Below, one piece after another: positions 1-7,426 of a DNA stretch of 16,168 nucleotides. The stretch's first letter is position 1; the number at the start of each line of letters is the position of its first letter. The notes beneath the pieces are model-generated. The model searched no databases. It saw nothing but the letters and a program-made list of their open reading frames with translations, and had not been told where the DNA came from. This DNA is from RGIG6904 sp024680835 (GTDB taxonomy: Bacteria; Bacillota; Clostridia; Lachnospirales; Lachnospiraceae), in NCBI GenBank assembly GCA_024680835.1, contig JAILBP010000244.1:1-16168 (forward strand). The letters run 5' to 3'. A program made the position numbers and the translations under genes.

Positions 1-389
1 ACCAGCTTTAATGCCTCACGCATCACTATGATGTCGGTGTTATCACCGACATAACAGCTTGTAGCGCCCAAATGTATGATACCTGCCGCCTTCGGACACT
101 GCTGTCCGTATGCATAAACATGACTCATTACATCATGGCGAACCAGCTTTTCCCGCTCTTTTGCCACATCATAATTGATGTCAGTGATGTGCTCTTTCAT
201 CTCATCGATCATCTCCTGTTTTATAACAGGAACTCCGTTCTCGGAAAGTCCGAGCTCCATCTCGGTCTCTGCCAGTGCTATCCACAGTCTTCTCCATGTA
301 GAGAACTTCATATCCTGTGAAAAAATGTACTGCATCTCCCTGCTCGCGTATCTCTCCGACAGCGGGCTTGAATAAATATCTGTTGCCAT
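1..389 (-). CDS. purB: Adenylosuccinate lyase, N-terminal part (runs off the left edge)
   Basis: PurB cleaves SAICAR to AICAR plus fumarate, and adenylosuccinate to AMP plus fumarate, in cytoplasmic purine synthesis. Only the first 129 residues are in the window; the frame is open to base 1. The N-terminus has the family look: 'SPLSERYASREM' near residues 8-19, 'RHDVMSHVYAYG' around residues 84-95, and 'IIHLGATSCYVGDN' around 103-116, which carries the conserved HLGATS substrate-binding segment. The ATG at 389 follows AAGGAGG with a short spacer, which settles the start. It begins 21 bp after the stop of the GH5 gene with no terminator between, so it is probably co-transcribed with that gene and with purC. 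The family is recognised from conserved motifs; the missing C-terminal part cannot be assessed. Confidence 0.93.
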   Translation of the reverse strand, partial: MATDIYSSPLSERYASREMQYIFSQDMKFSTWRRLWIALAETEMELGLSENGVPVIKQEMIDEMKEHITDINYDVAKEREKLVRHDVMSHVYAYGQQCPKAAGIIHLGATSCYVGDNTDIIVMREALKL

Positions 390-410
390 ATTCCCTCCTT
401 ACAGAAAGCA

Positions 411-1553
411 CTATCCCTTCAAGGCTTTCATTATAGAATCCACCGTATCCCTGCGATAGGCTTTTCCGTTAGTTCTGTCCACAAGCTTGAAATCGTCGGC
501 ACTATTATTGTCCCAGTAAAAACACTTTACACCGTATTTTTCTGCCGCACTGACTGTATATTCCGCAAATGCAGCCTGATCGGCAGCGTTATCCTTCCAC
601 TGCGCGCCCCACTCACCTATTATGACAGGTATTCCCTTATCCAGAAAAAAGGTATCGAGATTTTCCATAGCCGCATCTATCTCTTTTTTTCCTGCTTCAT
701 CAAATACGTCTGTGGTCCTGACCCAGGTCACATTTTTATTGACAAAGCCTGCCGGAGTATATGAGTGAACCTCTGCGATCAGATGCCCCGCGGTACTGTC
801 CTTTGGCATCTTAAAGCCCGTAACCGCGGCTCCGGAATACTGTGCAGCATAGGTATTTACTATCAGATTTCTTTCTGCGTTATTGCCGCCGGTCGATCTG
901 ACTGCATTGACAAAGAGCTGATTGTATTTATTAACAGCCTTATTTGCGTCAGCACTTGGACCGCCCCAGTTGTTATTTTCGTCCAGCATCTCGTTAAAGC
1001 CCTCAAACATGAGCTTTTCGTCATAAGACCTGAACCTCTTTGCAATCTGCTTCCAGAGCTTTTTGACTCTTTTTTTGTTTTCTTTGAAATTTGATGTGGA
1101 TGCCTTTATCCAGGAATTGTCCCCTGCTCCCGTATCATGATGCACATTCAGGATAACATACATATCATTTTTGTATGCATAATCCACCACCTCTTTTACA
1201 CGGCTCATCCATGCTTTGTCTATCCTGCCGTCAGAATCCATATGCTCCGCCCACGTCACGGGAATGCGTATGGCGTTGAACCCCAGACCCTTCAGCTCCC
1301 TGATGAAGGTCTCCGTCGTGACATCACCCTGCCATGCCGTTTCATAGGCTTCGGGCTCATCGCCCTTCGACTGCGCTATCCAGCTTCCGTTAGCATCCAG
1401 AGTATTCCCCAGATTCCAGCCTGTGCCGATCTCCTCCAGCACCTCCGCAGCCCCCGGCAGCTTTGCCGCCTGCACATCCTGCACTCCCATACATACTGTC
1501 AGGATGCAGGCCAGCATAAGTCCCCATAAAAAATTACACTTTTTCTGTCTCAT
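411..1553 (-). CDS. Secreted glycoside hydrolase family 5 endoglucanase (cellulase)
   Basis: This is a retaining beta-1,4-glucanase of the GH5 (beta/alpha)8 fold, expected to act outside the cell on cellulose or related beta-glucans. The protein is 380 residues. It has a signal peptide (RQKK basic start, hydrophobic stretch to about residue 23, likely signal peptidase I cleavage after VQA near residue 29), then 'GWNLGNTLDA' at 45-54, 'IRIPVTW' at 95-101, 'LNVHHD' at 135-140, the acid/base Glu188 in 'GFNEM', 'HSYTP' at 263-267, the nucleophile Glu314 in 'IIGEWG', and the late 'YWDNN' motif near 346-350. It is a single catalytic domain without an obvious carbohydrate-binding module, dockerin or cell-wall anchor. 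The start at 1553 is chosen because GAGGGG lies 7 bp upstream; a start 18 bp further up has no such site. It sits between purC (34 bp) and purB (21 bp). The motifs resemble subfamily GH5_4, but the exact substrate (cellulose, xyloglucan, mixed-linkage glucan) is not decided by sequence alone. Confidence 0.93.
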   Translation of the reverse strand: MRQKKCNFLWGLMLACILTVCMGVQDVQAAKLPGAAEVLEEIGTGWNLGNTLDANGSWIAQSKGDEPEAYETAWQGDVTTETFIRELKGLGFNAIRIPVTWAEHMDSDGRIDKAWMSRVKEVVDYAYKNDMYVILNVHHDTGAGDNSWIKASTSNFKENKKRVKKLWKQIAKRFRSYDEKLMFEGFNEMLDENNNWGGPSADANKAVNKYNQLFVNAVRSTGGNNAERNLIVNTYAAQYSGAAVTGFKMPKDSTAGHLIAEVHSYTPAGFVNKNVTWVRTTDVFDEAGKKEIDAAMENLDTFFLDKGIPVIIGEWGAQWKDNAADQAAFAEYTVSAAEKYGVKCFYWDNNSADDFKLVDRTNGKAYRRDTVDSIMKALKG

Positions 1554-1587
1554 ATAAAACCCCTCTTTCAATACATTGCGGCCACGT

Positions 1588-2460
1588 TTATCTGAATTCT
1601 CTGCCTGTCAGAAGCTTGAAAGCTTCCTTGTACTTTGCGATAGTCTTGTCGATGACATCCTGTGGCAGAAGGTAGTCGGAATCCGGATTTGCCTTCAGCC
1701 AGTCACGCACGAACTGCTTGTCAAAGGAAGGCTGGCCATGTCCCGGCTCGTATCCTTCAACAGGCCAGAAACGGCTTGAATCCGGTGTGAGCATCTCATC
1801 ACCTATGAGGATCTCGCCGTTTTCATCAAGACCGAACTCAAACTTGGTATCAGCTATGATGATACCCTTTGTAAGTGCGTAGTCCGCGCATTTTTTGTAC
1901 AGGGCTATGGTGGCATCCTTTATAGCTGTGGCATACTCAAGACCTTTACCCGGGAACGCCTTCTCCAGTACATCCACAGACTGCTCAAATGAGATATTCT
2001 CGTCATGATCTCCGATCTCAGCCTTTGTGGAAGGAGTATATATGGGCTCCGGAAGCTTGTCGCTCTCTCTTAAGCCTTCCGGAAGCTTGATACCGCATAC
2101 GGTTCCGTTCTGCTTGTAGCTCTCCCAGCCGCTGCCTGTGATATAACCTCTCACGATGCACTCGATTGGAAGCATTGTAAGCTTTTTACACAATGTAGAC
2201 TTGCCCTCAAACTCCGGCTTTTGGAAAAACTCCGGCATATCTTTGGTATCCATGGATACAACATGGTTTTTGCAAATGTCTGAGGTAAGATCAAACCAGA
2301 ATCCTGACATCTGTGTCAGGATAGCTCCCTTGTCAGTGATCTTGTTTTTCAAAATATGATCAAATGCTGAAATACGGTCGGTGGCAACCAGGATCAGATT
2401 GTCGCCTGTATCATATACTTCTCTTACTTTTCCCTCTTTTATGGGTGTGAATTCTTTCAT
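1588..2460 (-). CDS. purC: Phosphoribosylaminoimidazole-succinocarboxamide (SAICAR) synthase
   Basis: PurC joins CAIR and aspartate with ATP to form SAICAR, the substrate of PurB encoded two genes downstream. The 290-residue protein carries 'EGKVREVYDTGD' (9-20) and 'ATDRISAFD' (26-34) of the ATP-binding region, signature 'LPIECIVRGYITGSG' (97-111), 'ADTKFEFGLD' (203-212) and 'GDEMLTPDSSRFW' (220-232). The length matches the longer PurC type (about 290-300 residues) rather than the roughly 240-residue type. The start at 2460 follows GAGGAG by about 6 bp. The reading frame stays open another 69 bp upstream into the repeat array, but that extension shows no family similarity and no ribosome binding site. 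It is the first gene of a tight purC - endoglucanase - purB group and lies just downstream of the 2506-2630 repeats. Confidence 0.96.
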   Translation of the reverse strand: MKEFTPIKEGKVREVYDTGDNLILVATDRISAFDHILKNKITDKGAILTQMSGFWFDLTSDICKNHVVSMDTKDMPEFFQKPEFEGKSTLCKKLTMLPIECIVRGYITGSGWESYKQNGTVCGIKLPEGLRESDKLPEPIYTPSTKAEIGDHDENISFEQSVDVLEKAFPGKGLEYATAIKDATIALYKKCADYALTKGIIIADTKFEFGLDENGEILIGDEMLTPDSSRFWPVEGYEPGHGQPSFDKQFVRDWLKANPDSDYLLPQDVIDKTIAKYKEAFKLLTGREFR

Positions 2461-2505
2461 TTTGTTCTCCTCTTTTCTAAAATTTTTATCTCTACAACCC
2501 CACCC

Positions 2506-2630
2506 GTCACTTCGTGACACCCTCCCCAAAGGGGAGGGCTTTAAAACGATCTTCGTGACACCTCCCCAAAGGGGAGGGCTTTAAAACGATCTTCGTGACA
2601 CCTCCCCAGGGGTAGGGCTTTAAGGCGAGC
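2506..2630. repeat. Three tandem copies of a 40-bp GC-rich hairpin repeat (lineage 1)
   Basis: Units begin near 2510, 2551 and 2591. Each reads CTTCGTGACA, then a CTCCCC-AAA-GGGGAG hairpin, then GGCTTTAAAACGAT. The first unit is preceded by GTCAC, making a small GTCAC-TTC-GTGAC stem (2506-2518), and its second stem is a perfect 8-bp CCCTCCCC/GGGGAGGG (2520-2538). The third copy is degenerate (CCCCAGGGGTAGGG). The array ends about 11 bp before the gpmI stop codon and lies upstream of the purC ribosome binding site. There is no T-run after the stems on either strand, so it is not a standard intrinsic terminator. The architecture matches the block at 14877-15037. Confidence 0.88.
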
Positions 2631-2641
2631 CCCGAACCGAT

Positions 2642-4183
2642 CTACTTCTTTATAAGTAGTGACTTTCCTGTCATCTCCTTGGGCTGCGGAAGCTCCATGA
2701 TCTCCAAGAGTGTGGGCACGATATCGCAGAGGGCGCCACCCTCTCTCAGTGTGTAATTCTCATCATAATTGTACAGGATGAAGGGTACCGGATTAGTAGT
2801 GTGAGCAGTGTGCGGCTCTCCGGTCTCATAATCGATCATCTTCTCAGCATTGCCGTGGTCAGCGCAGATGAACATTACACCGTTTTGAGCTTTGACAGCA
2901 TCTCGCGCCCTGCCTACGAGTTCATCAACCTTCTCGACGCCCTTGATAGCTGCAGGTATAACTCCTGTATGTCCTACCATGTCCGGATTTGCAAAATTCA
3001 TGATGATGACATCATATTCACCTGAATTGATGGCATCTACAAGATCCTGTCCAACCTCCGGGGCACTCATCTCCGGCTGGAGATCGTATGTAGCCACCTT
3101 GGGTGAGTTTACCAGAATACGATTTTCATCCGTGTTCGGCTCCTCGATACCACCGTTAAAGAAGAATGTCACATGAGCGTATTTTTCAGTCTCAGCCAGA
3201 CGGAGCTGCTTTTTGCCGCATTTTGCCAGATACTCACCGAAGGTATTTGTAATGCTCTCTTTCTCGAAAGCGATGTATTTGTTGGGGATAGTCACGTCAT
3301 AGTCCTTGAAGCATACATATGTGAGCGGCATGAACTCTCTCTCAAACTTATCAAACTTATCATCGCAGAAGACTCTGGTGATCTCTCTTGCACGGTCCGG
3401 ACGGAAGTTAAAGAATATAACGGAATCATGCGGTTTTACCAGAGAAACAGGCTTTCCTGCCTCATCAGTGATGACAGTGGGCAACACAAACTCATCTGTA
3501 ACGCCGTTAGCATAGGACTCTTCCATTGCCTTTACAGCATCCGTTGCCTGAACACCCTCGCCCTTTACCAGTGAAACATAGGCTTTCTCTACACGGTCGT
3601 AGTTATTATCACGATCCATCGCATAATATCTTCCGGAAAGCGATGCAACTTTACCGACACCGATCTCCTTCATCTTTTCCTCAAGCTGTGCGACATAATC
3701 GCGGCCTGATGCCGGCGGCGTGTCGCGTCCGTCTAAAAATGCATGGACATAAACCCTGTCAAAATCCATTCTTTTAGCGAGCTCCAGCAATCCGTACACA
3801 TGAGTGTTGTGGCTGTGAACTCCACCATCTGACAGAAGTCCCCAGATATGAAGATCAGAATTATTGGTCTTGCAGTCATCTATAGCTTTTCTAAGCATCT
3901 TATTGTCAAAGAAATCACCGTCCTGTATAGCCTTTGTGATACGTGTGAGATCCTGGTAAATAACGCGCCCTGCGCCGATATTCATATGTCCGACCTCTGA
4001 ATTACCCATCTGTCCGTCAGGCAGTCCAACGTAAAGACCTGACGCATTTCCCTTTACAAAGGGGCATTCCTTCATCAATGAATCCATTACCGGGGTATTT
4101 GCCATTGCTATGGCATTACCCTCCGGGTTATCATTGAGACCGTAACCATCCAACACCATCAAAACAACAGGTTTCCTACTCAT
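2642..4183 (-). CDS. gpmI: 2,3-bisphosphoglycerate-independent phosphoglycerate mutase
   Basis: This enzyme interconverts 3-phosphoglycerate and 2-phosphoglycerate in glycolysis and needs Mn2+ rather than 2,3-BPG. The 513-residue length is typical of the family. Visible motifs are 'VLMVLDGYG' (7-15, with metal ligand Asp12), 'GNSEVGHMNIG' (60-70, with the phosphoserine Ser62), 'SDGGVHSH' (118-125), 'DGRDTPPASG' (151-160), 'FNFRPDRAREI' (258-268), 'NPDMVGHTG' (399-407), 'ADHGNAEKM' (441-449) and 'HTAHTTNPVPF' (458-468). All of the catalytic set appears intact. The start at 4183 follows AAAGGAGAAAG closely; a 54-bp upstream extension of the frame is open but lacks a ribosome binding site. Gaps are 93 bp to the transporter gene upstream and 181 bp (mostly repeats) to purC downstream. 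Confidence 0.97.
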   Translation of the reverse strand: MSRKPVVLMVLDGYGLNDNPEGNAIAMANTPVMDSLMKECPFVKGNASGLYVGLPDGQMGNSEVGHMNIGAGRVIYQDLTRITKAIQDGDFFDNKMLRKAIDDCKTNNSDLHIWGLLSDGGVHSHNTHVYGLLELAKRMDFDRVYVHAFLDGRDTPPASGRDYVAQLEEKMKEIGVGKVASLSGRYYAMDRDNNYDRVEKAYVSLVKGEGVQATDAVKAMEESYANGVTDEFVLPTVITDEAGKPVSLVKPHDSVIFFNFRPDRAREITRVFCDDKFDKFEREFMPLTYVCFKDYDVTIPNKYIAFEKESITNTFGEYLAKCGKKQLRLAETEKYAHVTFFFNGGIEEPNTDENRILVNSPKVATYDLQPEMSAPEVGQDLVDAINSGEYDVIIMNFANPDMVGHTGVIPAAIKGVEKVDELVGRARDAVKAQNGVMFICADHGNAEKMIDYETGEPHTAHTTNPVPFILYNYDENYTLREGGALCDIVPTLLEIMELPQPKEMTGKSLLIKK

Positions 4184-4222
4184 TTTCTTTCTCCTTTTCT
4201 TTGGGCTGTAAAATTTAGCAAT

Positions 4223-4256
4223 GGAACTGTGTTCCATAAATAAGTACGTATTTATG
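4223..4256. repeat. Two adjoining inverted repeats upstream of gpmI
   Basis: GGAAC-TGT-GTTCC (4223-4235) abuts CATAAATA-N6-TATTTATG (4235-4256), an 8-bp AT-rich inverted repeat. They fill the middle of the 93-bp gap between the Na/Pi transporter stop and the gpmI start. They may form part of the gpmI promoter or leader; no convincing -35/-10 pair could be assigned. Confidence 0.4.
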
Positions 4257-4276
4257 AGATCCGGATAAGAGACAGA

Positions 4277-5920
4277 TCATTTTTTGGACTCCACGAGAGC
4301 AAATGCGATATTTATGGCATGATCACTGACTCTCTCCAATGCCGACACGATATCTGAAAAATATATTCCAACCTGCGCGGAGCACTTGCCTTCATTTAGG
4401 CGTTTGATATGCTTTGACTGGAGATCCCTCTCCATAACATCGATCTCATCTTCGATATCGGCAACCATCTTCATCTCGGCCGTATCTCCGGTCACAAACA
4501 TGTACAGGGATTTTTCCAGTATGGTATTCACCAGCTTCATCATACCTTTTAATTCCGATTTTGATTCATCGCTTAGCGAAAGCTCCTCCTCTGAAAGCTC
4601 TGTCACTATCTTCGCGATATTATCGGCATGATCGCCTATGCGCTCGATATCATTTACAACATGGAAATACGCTGCGATCCTGTTCGCATCAGGCAGTGGC
4701 AGGTTGTCGCGGTTTATCTTGACCAGATAATCACTGATGTTCTCATCCAGATAATCAATGTATTCCTCGGTTTCGTGAACCATGTTCACATCCTCGGTGT
4801 TGTTGTCCATAAGACAGGTGACCGCAAGATTCAGGCTTCCGAAGGCCTTTCTGGCCATTCTCTCCATCTCCTCAACAGCAAGATAGATAGCCACCGTCGG
4901 ATTCGGTATGGCATGATCTCCGATGTATTTGAGGCGGAATGTACCTGCAACCTTCTCGTCGCTCTCTTCTCCCCTTACCAGAACATAGGTGAGCTTTATG
5001 ATGAGATCCATAAACGGGTAAAAGACGATGACCTGGAACACCTTAAATGTCAGATGGGCAAAAGCTATATTCCTGCCCAGACTTCCGGGATCCGTACCGC
5101 CGCCGCTCAAGGTTGTGATGATGTGCTCTATGAAATCGCCAAATAACAACAGCAGCACAAACATGAGGATGGTTCCGAATATATTGAACAGCAGGTGTAT
5201 CAATGCAGAACGTTTCGAGTTTTTATTACCGCTTAAAGAAGCCAGTACAGCAGATGTACATGCGCCGATGTTACATCCCAGTATTACAAACATAGAGATC
5301 CGAAGGTCTATAAGTCCCTGGGACGCCATCACCACCAGTATGGATACTGTAACAGATGAGCTTTGCACTACAGACGTAATGACAAGCCCCATCAATATAC
5401 CTAAGACCGGATTTGTAAAATGTGACAGAGTCTCTATGACCACCGGCGTATCCTTCAGGGTGCCCATGGCACTGCTCATGGTGGAAATACCCACAAACAG
5501 GACACCAAATCCCAACAGGATCTGCCCCATCTTCTCCGTCATCGGCTCCTTAATGAAGTTGTACATGACAGCACCGGCAAACACAAAAAGCGGCGCTATC
5601 GCCGACAGCTTTAAGGCAACCAACAGAGCCGTCACCGTAGTACCGATATTGGCGCCCAAGATGATGCCGCTGGCCTCAGCCAAAGTCATAAGACCTGAAT
5701 TGACAAAGCTGACGACCATGACAGTCGCAGCTGACGATGACTGGATTACAGCCGTAAAGATCAGACCGGTTATAAGTCCCATAAACTTGTTTTTGGCAAG
5801 CTTTTCCACTATGGATCTCAAGCCTGAACCGGCAGCCCGCTCTATTCCCGAGCTCATAAGATTCATGCCGAAAATAAAAAGACCCAAACCTCCAAGCAGT
5901 TCGATGATGATCGCTATCAT
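4277..5920 (-). CDS. Na+/phosphate cotransporter family membrane protein with PhoU-like domain
   Basis: This 547-residue protein of the Na/Pi cotransporter (NptA/YjbB-like, SLC34-related) family probably moves phosphate across the cytoplasmic membrane with sodium. The membrane part (about 1-315) contains the two inverted repeats that define the family: 'VIQSSSAATV' (58-67) with 'GANIGTTVTA' (89-98), and 'VVQSSSVTV' (184-192) with 'GCNIGACTSAV' (215-225). The C-terminal part (about 340-547) is soluble and PhoU-like, with two related helical motifs, 'DIERIGDHADNI' (424-435) and 'ALERVSDHAINIA' (527-539). The start at 5920 follows GGGAGAG. The protein is complete. In this family the transported ion and direction (uptake or efflux) vary; some bacterial members export phosphate, so direction is left open. 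It has its own promoter (see 5985-6012) with conspicuous half-sites, which suggests specific regulation. Confidence 0.92.
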   Translation of the reverse strand: MIAIIIELLGGLGLFIFGMNLMSSGIERAAGSGLRSIVEKLAKNKFMGLITGLIFTAVIQSSSAATVMVVSFVNSGLMTLAEASGIILGANIGTTVTALLVALKLSAIAPLFVFAGAVMYNFIKEPMTEKMGQILLGFGVLFVGISTMSSAMGTLKDTPVVIETLSHFTNPVLGILMGLVITSVVQSSSVTVSILVVMASQGLIDLRISMFVILGCNIGACTSAVLASLSGNKNSKRSALIHLLFNIFGTILMFVLLLLFGDFIEHIITTLSGGGTDPGSLGRNIAFAHLTFKVFQVIVFYPFMDLIIKLTYVLVRGEESDEKVAGTFRLKYIGDHAIPNPTVAIYLAVEEMERMARKAFGSLNLAVTCLMDNNTEDVNMVHETEEYIDYLDENISDYLVKINRDNLPLPDANRIAAYFHVVNDIERIGDHADNIAKIVTELSEEELSLSDESKSELKGMMKLVNTILEKSLYMFVTGDTAEMKMVADIEDEIDVMERDLQSKHIKRLNEGKCSAQVGIYFSDIVSALERVSDHAINIAFALVESKK

Positions 5921-5931
5921 TTTACTCTCCC

Positions 5932-5949
5932 GGCGGTCTTCATACCGCC
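5932..5949 (-). promoter_or_regulatory. Leader hairpin just upstream of the Na/Pi transporter ribosome binding site
   Basis: A perfect 6-bp GC stem GGCGGT-CTTCAT-ACCGCC lies immediately upstream of the GGGAGAG ribosome binding site on the minus-strand transcript. It could affect translation initiation or message stability; no ligand or factor can be named. Confidence 0.4.
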
Positions 5950-5984
5950 TAAAATAATATATTCTTTCTCGCCTCTCTTAACCA

Positions 5985-6012
5985 ATTATACTTGAAATAT
6001 AAAGTCTTTCAA
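5985..6012 (-). promoter_or_regulatory. Predicted sigma-A-type promoter of the Na/Pi transporter gene
   Basis: Read on the minus strand, TTGAAA (6012-6007) is followed after exactly 16 bp by a perfect TATAAT (5990-5985). This leaves a leader of roughly 55-60 nt before the ATG at 5920. It is the strongest promoter-like sequence I see in the window. The -35 element is embedded in the half-site array at 5991-6031. Confidence 0.75.
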
Positions 6013-6031
6013 GTGAAATATTCTTGAAAGA
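5991..6031. promoter_or_regulatory. Probable operator: three alternating CTTGAAA half-sites at 16-bp spacing
   Basis: CTTGAAA (5991-5997), its inverse TTTCAAG (6007-6013) and CTTGAAA again (6023-6029) start exactly 16 bp apart. The outer pair forms a perfect 9-bp inverted repeat TCTTTCAAG-N9-CTTGAAAGA (6005-6031). The middle site overlaps the -35 box and the first abuts the -10 box, a position suited to repression or direct contact with RNA polymerase. They do not resemble the TTAACA-type direct repeats of the Bacillus Pho box. The regulator is unknown. Confidence 0.55.
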
Positions 6032-6066
6032 ATGCCATTATATTTGTATAAAATCACCATTTTTCG

Positions 6067-6900
6067 TTACCCATTACTCTTCTCGGAATATGTATACAGC
6101 CTGTTCAAAAATACTGCCACAGGCTTAGGCCAGAATTTCCTGTACATCCTGTAGTTTTCCACTATCCTGCGCTTATCCGCTATGATACGGGTGGTCTCGG
6201 AAGCCTCATGGATCCTGTGGGTCATCAGATCCCGCGGTATATAACAGAACTCTCCCTCAAGCCTCGACAGCCTCTCCCAGGCCTGCCAATCCAGGCAGCT
6301 CGCCATGCCGTCCTTAAATAAAGGCATCTTTATATGACGTCTGATGTATTCCATGTTAAAACATACTGACGGACAGCATATAGGGTCTCCGAAGGCCAGC
6401 ACAAAGCGCCTGATCCCCCTCCTGCCGCTGAACCTGAGCGGAAAAAGCATCAGTTTTTTTATGAGAAGGTTTAAGTTTTTATCAGTGGTGACACCGGATC
6501 CCTGATGATACTCATAATAATCGGAAAAAGCGATGATAGTGCTTTCCGACCGATCCATGACCTCCGTGAAGTTTTTTCCGTAATCTTCATCATAAAGATC
6601 ATCCTGATGGGCTATTGTGGCATACCGGGTCTTAACGCATGACAGACCGTAATTCCAGTCGAATGCTATGGCAGACACTCCCTCCGGAGGAGTGATTTTA
6701 TTGATAAACAAAGGTATGTCGTATCGCTTTGCTATATTTTTTATATGTTCATTTTCGGTGTGTGTTGCGATACAGATCTCAGATGTCTTCCCGTTTTCGA
6801 GGAGAGACTTTATGCAATCCTCCAGATAGGGGCTCTGTCCGTATGCGCAGACCACAAAGGTGTGTTTTTTGGTATTCATAGTGTTCATGTTTTCATTCAT
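6067..6900 (-). CDS. Family 2 glycosyltransferase
   Basis: This 277-residue GT-A fold protein probably transfers a sugar from a nucleotide donor onto a surface glycan or lipid-linked acceptor at the cytoplasmic face of the membrane. It opens with the GT2-like segment 'HTFVVCAYGQSPYLEDCIKSL' style strand-helix (about 13-33), has the metal/nucleotide motif 'HQDDLYDEDY' at 98-107, 'CCPSVCFN' around 175-182, and 'DWQAWERLSRL' near 204-214 in the acceptor region. I see no transmembrane segments. The start at 6900 has only a weak ribosome binding site (CGGATC); the next in-frame ATG codons at residues 5 and 8 are no better. It lies 67 bp downstream of the DUF2304 gene and is last in the glycosylation cluster. 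The sugar and acceptor cannot be stated. Confidence 0.82.
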   Translation of the reverse strand: MNENMNTMNTKKHTFVVCAYGQSPYLEDCIKSLLENGKTSEICIATHTENEHIKNIAKRYDIPLFINKITPPEGVSAIAFDWNYGLSCVKTRYATIAHQDDLYDEDYGKNFTEVMDRSESTIIAFSDYYEYHQGSGVTTDKNLNLLIKKLMLFPLRFSGRRGIRRFVLAFGDPICCPSVCFNMEYIRRHIKMPLFKDGMASCLDWQAWERLSRLEGEFCYIPRDLMTHRIHEASETTRIIADKRRIVENYRMYRKFWPKPVAVFLNRLYTYSEKSNG

Positions 6901-6967
6901 AGATCGATCCGAAAAGAGCTTCTGTCTTCCGTAATCTCTGAAAATTATCAGAAATCTCCGTGTTCAT

Positions 6968-7342
6968 TCATCCGATCTTCCCGGATATACTCTCTTCACT
7001 CTGTCCGTCAACGCTGTCATGCTCATACAAGGCAAGTCGCTGTGTCAGATCCCTCACCTCGTCATTCAGTCTGCTGACTGATGCGGACAGTTCCAGGATG
7101 ATCCCCACTACCAGCACAAATCCCAGGAAAAACAGCATGTTAACAGGTGCCGCGATACCCAGAAGCTGCGATACCCACGTCAAAAAATCCGGAAGAGCAG
7201 CCATAGCCCCCACCGCAACGGCTATCACGAGCCACAGTATCCCGAATCTGTAATTGATCTTCTTTTTTCTCACCGATCTAAAGATATACAGTATAAACAG
7301 CGCCATGGCTATCAATACAAGTATACGAAGTTTGATGGTCAT
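6968..7342 (-). CDS. DUF2304 family small membrane protein
   Basis: A 124-residue protein with three predicted membrane helices (about 6-21, 34-50 and 66-85), a conserved-looking 'NYRFGILWLVIA' at 30-41 and 'NMLFFLGFVLV' at 68-78, and a charged C-terminal segment that could form a coiled coil (about 86-110). This pattern fits DUF2304, whose members are regularly found beside dolichol-phosphate-mannose-synthase-like GT2 genes, as here. Its biochemical role is not established; a partner or membrane anchor for the neighbouring transferase is an inference. The start at 7342 has AAGGAG 9 bp upstream. It follows the GT2 gene by 84 bp. Confidence 0.82.
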   Translation of the reverse strand: MTIKLRILVLIAMALFILYIFRSVRKKKINYRFGILWLVIAVAVGAMAALPDFLTWVSQLLGIAAPVNMLFFLGFVLVVGIILELSASVSRLNDEVRDLTQRLALYEHDSVDGQSEESISGKIG

Positions 7343-7426
7343 TATTAAAAACTCCTTGAATAGTAACCGGGCACGGTCTCAATACAAAGCTTCTGTACCC
7401 TTATAACAGCATCCCGATATGCAGGT

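Noticed and set aside
1481..1553. Lipobox reading (LTVC) in the endoglucanase signal peptide, which would make it a lipoprotein.
   Set aside because: The residue before cysteine is valine rather than Gly, Ala or Ser, and a good signal peptidase I site (VQA) follows.
2506..2630. Tandem repeats with about 40-bp period, considered as a CRISPR array.
   Set aside because: There are no unique spacers: the whole period is repeated, and no cas genes are nearby.
4257..4275. On the minus strand this reads CTGTCTCTTATCCGGATCT, sharing 16 of 19 bases with the Tn5 mosaic end, including 11 in a row.
   Set aside because: The match is partial, no transposase or second end is present, the flanking genes are intact, and the identity does not extend as a leftover library adapter would. 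A chance match is likely, though the junction could be checked against raw reads.
5028..5957. A 930-nt open frame on the plus strand opposite the phosphate transporter gene.
   Set aside because: It is the antisense of a well-supported gene, shows no recognisable motifs, and has no ribosome binding site.
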